From: Conidiobolus incongruus B7586
Taxonomy: Eukaryota; Entomophthoromycota; Entomophthoromycetes; Entomophthorales; Conidiobolaceae
Reading direction: 5' to 3'
Length of the DNA: 15,318 nucleotides
Assembly (NCBI GenBank): GCA_000697335.1
Contig: JNEM01014878.1
Coordinates: 1-15,318 of the forward strand
The position numbers and the translations under genes were made by a program. Positions 9,574 to 15,318 of this stretch are shown here, in pieces; positions within the stretch are counted from its first letter, which is position 1, and each line of letters opens with the position of its first letter. Under the pieces are notes generated by a model. The model saw only the letters and a list, made by a program, of their open reading frames with translations. It had not been told where the DNA came from and made no database searches.

Positions 9574-10110
9574 TTATTTCTTTGATTTTTTGATATTAGA
9601 ATCAAAGTATTTCATATCTTTTACAAGGGTTGGATAACTGTGAATTTCCATAATTGTCGTATCCCTCTTATCGTCGTGATATTCCCTCTCCATGACTGGT
9701 GTTACTATAGACACTTTTCGTATACGACATTCGGGAGGAATGTACATTGCATCATCTTCAGCTTTTCGTTTGATCCTTCTTGCATATAGGAGTAATATTG
9801 TTGCACAGGATAACAGTAGAGCACATAGGATCGACAAAGATATTGTGGCAATTCCTAGAGGTGATGAAATTGAAGGAGAAGATTGTTGAAGTATACTAAG
9901 GCTGCTAATGATCACATGGGATTGTTTCAAATCATTGAAATTAACACTATCACTCTTTGGTGACATTGGTATACACTGAAATTTGTAGCATTGAGAGCAT
10001 GTCCTCGGAGTAAATAAACAAAGCTCGTCAGTTTTACAATCTGTGCAGGAACTGGAAACATTGTTACAAATTAAACAACTCTCTATCTTATCCAGTTTGT
10101 CGCTAGGCAT
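9574..10110 (-). CDS. OPY2: Opy2-like single-pass membrane anchor protein
   Basis: In yeast, Opy2 sits in the plasma membrane and recruits Ste50 (and so the MAPKKK Ste11) to the Sho1 branch of the HOG osmostress pathway. This 178-residue protein has the Opy2 N-terminal cysteine pattern: C12, C15, C22, C25, C31, C38, C41 and C46, with the signature LFTPRTCSQC at 32-41. A serine-rich linker follows, then a membrane segment at about 86-109 (GIATISLSILCALLLSCATI) and a basic stop-transfer RRIKRK at 111-116. There is no cleavable signal peptide, as expected for Opy2. N17-V-S is a possible glycosylation site on the outer face. The cytoplasmic tail is only about 68 residues, much shorter than in yeast Opy2 (about 360 residues overall), and ends in KKSKK. 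The gene appears intronless, with ATG at 10110. Family membership is likely; conservation of the Ste50 contact cannot be judged. Confidence 0.8.
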   Translation of the reverse strand: MPSDKLDKIESCLICNNVSSSCTDCKTDELCLFTPRTCSQCYKFQCIPMSPKSDSVNFNDLKQSHVIISSLSILQQSSPSISSPLGIATISLSILCALLLSCATILLLYARRIKRKAEDDAMYIPPECRIRKVSIVTPVMEREYHDDKRDTTIMEIHSYPTLVKDMKYFDSNIKKSKK

Positions 10111-11984
10111 TTGATTATATTAATATAGATTAGATAATTAAATTACGATTATGGAAATTTTTTTTAGAACCCTATACCAATTTATAAGATGTTGAATTTT
10201 AACTCAATTGTAACAAATAATATATCATTTGCCAAAATATAAATACATCTTTATTATTGAGTCACTCCAATGATCAATTTAGTAGTTTTTACTTAGATCA
10301 ATGCTAATTGATTCATATTTAGGCAAAAATATTAATTATTAAGAGGTTGGATTCCTTCAATTAATTCTAGTAATATTAAAGTTTTAAACCTTTTAATTGT
10401 TACCTATTAATAATTTATTGGTGGGTAAATAATATTATATTATTTGAAACTTATTCATTTTGGTTGATTGGTGAATACTTTATTAATTTGAATCCAAAGT
10501 CGAGGTGCTATTATATTTGTACATTTTCTCTCAGATTCGTTACCGACAATCTAATGTCTTTATTGAATTGATTTAATATTAATTTATATTGCCTTCCAGA
10601 ATCCTTGTATATATTAAAAGTTACAAACAACATTAAAGTTATATCTAATGTCGATTATTATAGTATATTAATAACTATTTATATTGATTCATTTATATAA
10701 TTTAGAATAAAAATAAATGAAACAGGTTCATTCATAAATATTAACAAAAATAAATATAATTTTAGAATAAATCTTGAAATCTATTATTATAATGATTTAA
10801 TTAATTTTTTCTTTTTATTGATTATAATTTCAAATTGATCACATATACTATTTTGATCTAGTATAAAATATCAAATAAATAAATAATTTTTATTATACAA
10901 TTTAATGAATTGGATATTAACACTAATCAATTAAATTATCAATCTAAGCTCTTTAACTTATAAACATTTATAATTTGAGTAAAATAGCATATGTTTTGAT
11001 ACATATTTAAAAAAATTAGAATTAATGACTTAATAATAAATAATTTGTTCAATAATTGTTATTAAAAGTAATTTTGATGATATAGATCAGCAGCTTTTCT
11101 AATTAGCTTATCATTCACAAATATCATATTTCATTCACATTGTCAACCGAAGTTTTATAAAATGCAAAAAAAAGTTACGATATATTATTTCAAATATAAA
11201 AATTAAGAAACATATACAATATATATTTGAATTAGTTATAAGATATACATTTAATTATTTCCACATGATTATAGCTAAAAAATTTCTTGTGATACGCAAA
11301 ACATTAAGATTATTAAATTAAAAATTATATTAATTATTTTATTCTTTAATGAATACTCCTTATTTCTTTATTATCTGTCCTAATATATCATATCATGAAA
11401 TATATTAAATTTGAATTTTTTTTACATATAAAATGAAGATCAATTCCAATTTAACTAAATAATATATTAATCAATATTTAATAATATAATATCAGATGAA
11501 TCAATAGTAATAACTATATTATATTTTATTTTAAACTAGTTTACGGGTATCAGTGTACCCATAATCATTATCATATATAACAACATCGAATAAACAAATC
11601 AAAATAATTAACAAAAAATTACACTTTAACTATGTATAAATATATTTTAGAATTAATTTATGTTAATTGAATTGGCAATAAGATTTAATGTTACAACAAA
11701 TCTATGGATCGATCAAAGTAAACTTTTTTTGATTGATTTGTAGAAATAAATATATACTTAGATATTAATGTCGGTAATTATAATAATATAATTTGATAGC
11801 TATATTTTAATTAAAGGCAAATATTAAACATATTAAAATATTTTATTGATATTTATCATTAATATTAATATTTAAGATAATTATCAAGTCATTAATTTAA
11901 ATAAAATTTTATAATTTTTAATCTAATATAAACATCATTCTAGATATAATAAGATTGAGTAAAATAATGAACTATTTTTTTCAT

Positions 11985-12017
11985 ATGATTTCATTAAAAA
12001 ATTATTAATGAAATCAT
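11985..12017. repeat. Perfect 13-bp inverted repeat with 7-nt loop
   Basis: ATGATTTCATTAA (11985-11997) is the exact reverse complement of TTAATGAAATCAT (12005-12017), separated by AAAATTA. The stem is long enough to exceed what I expect locally by chance, even in AT-rich DNA. No coding sequence is adjacent, so its role is unknown. Confidence 0.6.
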
Positions 12018-12422
12018 TTTAATTTAATCAGTAAAGTATCAGCGCAACTGTTTTTGTAATATTAATGTATTCAATATTTATTTTGTCTTATTTTGCATAT
12101 ATTTGGCACTAAATTTTAGAATGTTGTCTAATAATTTTCATCAAGCTTTTATATCTTTAATTTTATATAAATTAAAATATATAATTAATGGATACTAACA
12201 ATATAATATATTTCATTTATAATTAAATTAGGTAATCATTTCATAATATTAAAAAATTCTTAACAAATAAATTCTAAAGAATCATAATTAATATAAAATG
12301 CATTCAAATGTACCTAATAAAGTTAATTTTGAATTTTGTTTGAAATTACATTATTAAATTAGATAAACCATAATTAAATATATTAAAATTAATTTTATCT
12401 TTACTAAAATTAAACATTGGCA

Positions 12423-12441
12423 AATCTTTAAATTAAAGATT
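12423..12441. repeat. 19-nt near-perfect palindrome
   Basis: AATCTTTAA and TTAAAGATT flank a single central A. It could be a protein-binding site or chance; no neighbouring gene supports a function. Confidence 0.35.
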
Positions 12442-13128
12442 GTGACATTGAAAAATGAATTTATAATAATTATGTTATAATCAGAAATAGATAGAGATTG
12501 TTTAAAAGTTTGAGAATTAAATATAAATTTAATTTTTTAATTTTATATTTTGATATATTTTACTATATGGTTAATACATATTGTTTTAAATACTTTGTAT
12601 TAATATATATTTTCAGTTTTATAATTATATGATTATTATATTATATGTTTTATATATAAACTAAATTATAGTTTTAATTTTTTAAATCTTAATTCTCTTT
12701 ATATTGGAAGTCAGTTATCTATATTCCAAGAATCTAAATAATTGATAGTATCATCATTATATTAGAGTAATTCTTTTTATTCAAAATAATCTTTTAATAT
12801 CAGACAATATACTATAAGTCTATTATAAAATGAGTCAAATTTTAATTGACTATAATTGGTACTCTATTATTGAATCTAATTTTAAAATAATTAGAATATT
12901 TGAGTATATATAAATGACTATATATAGTATATTGATTTATTAATATCATTATATATAATTTTTTGCTAAATATTTGGTTTGATCATTAAAGTTATTAGCT
13001 AATTAATTATTGAATAATTTAATATATTATAAATAGTATTCTTATAATTAAATAAATCGAATAACTAATATCAATTGAAATAATATTTTTAACATTATAA
13101 TTTGATATTAACAATAAATATTAAAATT

Positions 13129-13157
13129 ATATATTTATATATTTATATATTTATATT
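13129..13157. repeat. Short tandem array of ATATTTAT
   Basis: Three complete 8-bp ATATTTAT units lie at 13131-13154, with partial units on both sides. This is a simple-sequence microsatellite. Confidence 0.7.
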
Positions 13158-13984
13158 TGAAAAAATTTTTATATATTCAAAATTAATGATTTTTATATAT
13201 TAATATATAATAAATTAATATTTTTAATGATTATGAAGCTTAAAAAAATATAAATTACAAAACACCTTTAACTACACCTTATCGATAATTATTCAAAATA
13301 ACTATATAATACTTGATATCTTTAGGAATAATAATTCTAATATTTTTTTAACTTTGAAATATATTGAATTTTGTATTATCTTACTTAATACAAATCTTGT
13401 ATAGTATTATTAATTATATTTATTTTACTATATTTTAAAGATTATCTATAATTTTCATTTTTTAATTTAAATTAGTTATTATAATTTCTTTTTATTAAAT
13501 TGAAATAATGAATTTAAATATTATTGATATAAACTTAACATTAATTTTTTAGTATTAATAATTCATAAAAAACTAATAATATAATTATTAATTGATTGAA
13601 TTAATATAAAAAATTTCAAATCAAAATTTTTAAAACAAACTTTATAAATATAATAAAATATTAAAATATTAAATATTTTAATCTATTTTAAAAATAAATT
13701 CAGAATATAAGGTATATTCTTGATAATATTAATAAAAAATCTTATTTATTTTATTTATAATAAAAATTTACAAAATATAAATGAAAATATAATATATTAT
13801 TCATATTTAAATATTTTTAACTTCAAAATTTAATAAATTAAATTTTAAATTTTTATTCTAATTTTTATAAATATAATCATAGGATATTATTTTAATTAAT
13901 ATTTTTCAATATTACTCTGTATTTTTAATAATGGGAATTTTTTTATAATTCAAAATAAATAAATATTTTAATATATAATATATA

Positions 13985-14690
13985 AAAATAAATATATAAT
14001 ATAAATTCAATAGTTTCTTTTATTATCAATTACTCTTTGCTATATTTTTAGCAAAGATCTAATATATAAAAAATAGTTTTTTTTATTAAAGACTGAAATT
14101 TGATATTTTATAAACTAATTAAATTTTTTTATAGAAATTTTCTTTTTTATAAGCTAGTTTTTTAATTACCTAAAGCAATTATAATTACATAGGTTATAAT
14201 CTAAAGAATATATTAGATATAGTAGTTCTTTCTAGTTATTCTTAATTAGAAAGTTTTTATAACTTTAGATTTATGTATTTTGTAATTATTATGCAAAATA
14301 ATAAGTTTTTTCAAATTATATTGAAAACACTAATTAGAAATATTTTTATTTAAAAAACAATATAAAATTTACTATTAATTGTTTTCCTTCAAGAACTAAA
14401 TAAAAATAACATATACTACTATAATTCATTACAATAATTAACATTTGCTTATTAATAAAATATATATTTAAAGGGATTTATAAAGGGGGTTGATTTAGTT
14501 TAATCTAACATTTTAATTTGTATTTTGATAAAGGATTATATATAAAAATTTAAGATTCATTAATTATAATTATTTGTTGTAAAAGTTTAAGCTTCTAGTA
14601 ATATTTTTGTAAGTTTTGTTTAATAATAACTACTCTAGTCTTTTTCTAAGCTTTAGTTAAACTATAAGGTATTTATTTTATATTTTTATT
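13985..14690 (+). repeat. Right arm of the diverged ~0.7-kb inverted repeat
   Basis: The plus strand here matches the reverse complement of 1-700. Shared landmarks, in order, are the hairpin at 14035-14056, TTAAAGACTGAAATTT at about 14086-14101, the AGGTTATAA word near 14191, the ATATTAGATAT word near 14210, and the TTTAATCTAACATT patch near 14500. The similarity fades at about 13985 on the left. On the right it is limited by the window start of the partner, so the element may continue. CG dinucleotides are absent by eye. No open frame survives and I cannot assign a family. Confidence 0.75.
14035..14056. other. Hairpin inside the right repeat arm
   Basis: CTTTGCTA (14035-14042) pairs perfectly with TAGCAAAG (14049-14056) around a 6-nt loop. 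It lies at the position of the 625-642 hairpin in the left arm. The inner C-G pair is replaced there by T-A on both sides. Confidence 0.5.
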
Positions 14691-15318
14691 TATCAATTTA
14701 AGTTTAAACTTTAATATATATAAAATACTTGTAAAACTAATATTAAAATACTTAGATAATTCTTTAACTAAAATAAAAAGATATTTTTCAATATATTTTT
14801 CACTCTATTAATAATTAAAAAAGTAACAGTTAAAGTTAGTTTTCTAGATTTTAATAAGTTTTAGATAGTTTTTTTTTAGCCTTGAAATAAATTACCAAGT
14901 AATAAATTGTTAATTTAGTTAATATTTTATTACCAAAAGCTACTTAGAAATTTTAAATAATTTTAGAGGGTTATGGTTAAGTTTTACTAATACTAAAATA
15001 AAAAAATTTTGATGATTATTATTTATTTTAAGTATAGTTAAATTAAACAACCAATTTTAAAAAATTAATTTTTTAATCAAAAAAATTACTATATATATAT
15101 TTTAAAAATATATAATTTCCTATTAACTTTGTATATATCTATTTATTTCAAATTAATAATTAGTTTGAAAAATCAGAAATTAAAAAATTTCCCATTATTT
15201 CAAATTTAAGATAATAATATAAAAGCTATCTATATCAACTTAATCTTTTATTTTGATTTATGATTAAAATTAGTCAAAATATTTATATCTTATTTGGTTT
15301 TAATATATTAATTAGAAT
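14691..15318. other. Possible continuation of the repeat, otherwise AT-rich
   Basis: Composition and word use (many CTAA, TTAG and AGTT words, no CG) match the right repeat arm, so this may be more of the same element. The partner sequence would lie left of the window, so this cannot be confirmed here. No gene is seen. Confidence 0.35.

Larger units (their letters stand above)
10111..13980. other. Long gene-free AT-rich tract
   Basis: Nearly 4 kb show no open frame of note on either strand and no tRNA or rRNA signature. The first 400-500 bases are presumably the OPY2-like promoter, as that gene is transcribed leftward from 10110. CG dinucleotides are very rare. A GC-richer word at 11544-11560 (CGGGTATCAGTGTACCC) contains a 5-bp inverted repeat, GGGTA/TACCC, with a 6-nt spacer. 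Two palindromes and a short tandem array are listed separately. Confidence 0.6.

Noticed and set aside
9692-9889. Plus frame opposite the OPY2-like gene
   Set aside because: It is antisense to the membrane segment and tail of OPY2, has no family resemblance, and is explained by the real gene.
1-14690. Terminal inverted repeats of one giant 14.7-kb mobile element
   Set aside because: The arms are old and diverged, the enclosed genes are ordinary host genes, and no transposase or other mobility gene is visible. Two independent insertions in opposite orientation are simpler.
13985-15318. Repeat-induced point mutation (RIP) as the explanation of the right arm
   Set aside because: CG is absent and transitions are common, but CA dinucleotides are still frequent by eye, so the typical RIP signature is not clear. 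Computing TpA/ApT and CpA+TpG/ApC+GpT indices over the arm would decide.
1-15318. tRNA, rRNA, CRISPR array or telomere repeat
   Set aside because: No GGTTCGAATCC-like T-arm, no rRNA core motif, no regularly spaced identical repeats and no telomere-type tandem were seen on either strand.

Overview
The window is nuclear DNA from a fungus with a very AT-rich genome. Two genes carry this conclusion. One is a long Trs120/TRAPPC9-type subunit of the TRAPPII complex. The other is a small membrane protein with the cysteine pattern of Opy2, the fungal membrane anchor of the HOG (osmostress) MAP-kinase pathway. The TRS120 gene has one very short spliced intron (43 nt, GT...AG). Its mid-region has a clearly higher GC content than the noncoding DNA, which is mostly A and T. 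I cannot name the genus; an early-diverging or otherwise AT-rich fungal lineage would fit.

Layout. Positions 1-700 are one arm of a diverged inverted repeat whose partner lies at about 13985-14690. From 780 to 3448 there is no recognisable gene, but several islands of higher sequence complexity contain open frames, often on both strands. They may be small intron-rich genes, decayed genes or noncoding RNAs. TRS120 runs rightward from 3624 to 6972 (two exons, 1101 residues). Positions 6973-9570 are AT-rich DNA with another coding-like island at about 7900-8930 and a foldback at 9259-9315. The OPY2-like gene runs leftward from 10110 to 9574. From 10111 to about 13980 is a long, nearly gene-free, extremely AT-rich tract holding a few palindromes and a short tandem array. 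The right repeat arm and its continuation fill the rest.

The two confident genes have unrelated jobs: TRS120 in Golgi/endosome traffic and OPY2 in osmosensing at the plasma membrane. They are transcribed towards each other about 2.6 kb apart, and nothing suggests co-regulation. The features most worth following are the 0.7-kb inverted repeat with a conserved hairpin that shows a possible compensatory base-pair change, a 58-nt direct repeat that flanks TRS120 on both sides, and the unexplained coding-like islands. I see no convincing new multi-gene system here.
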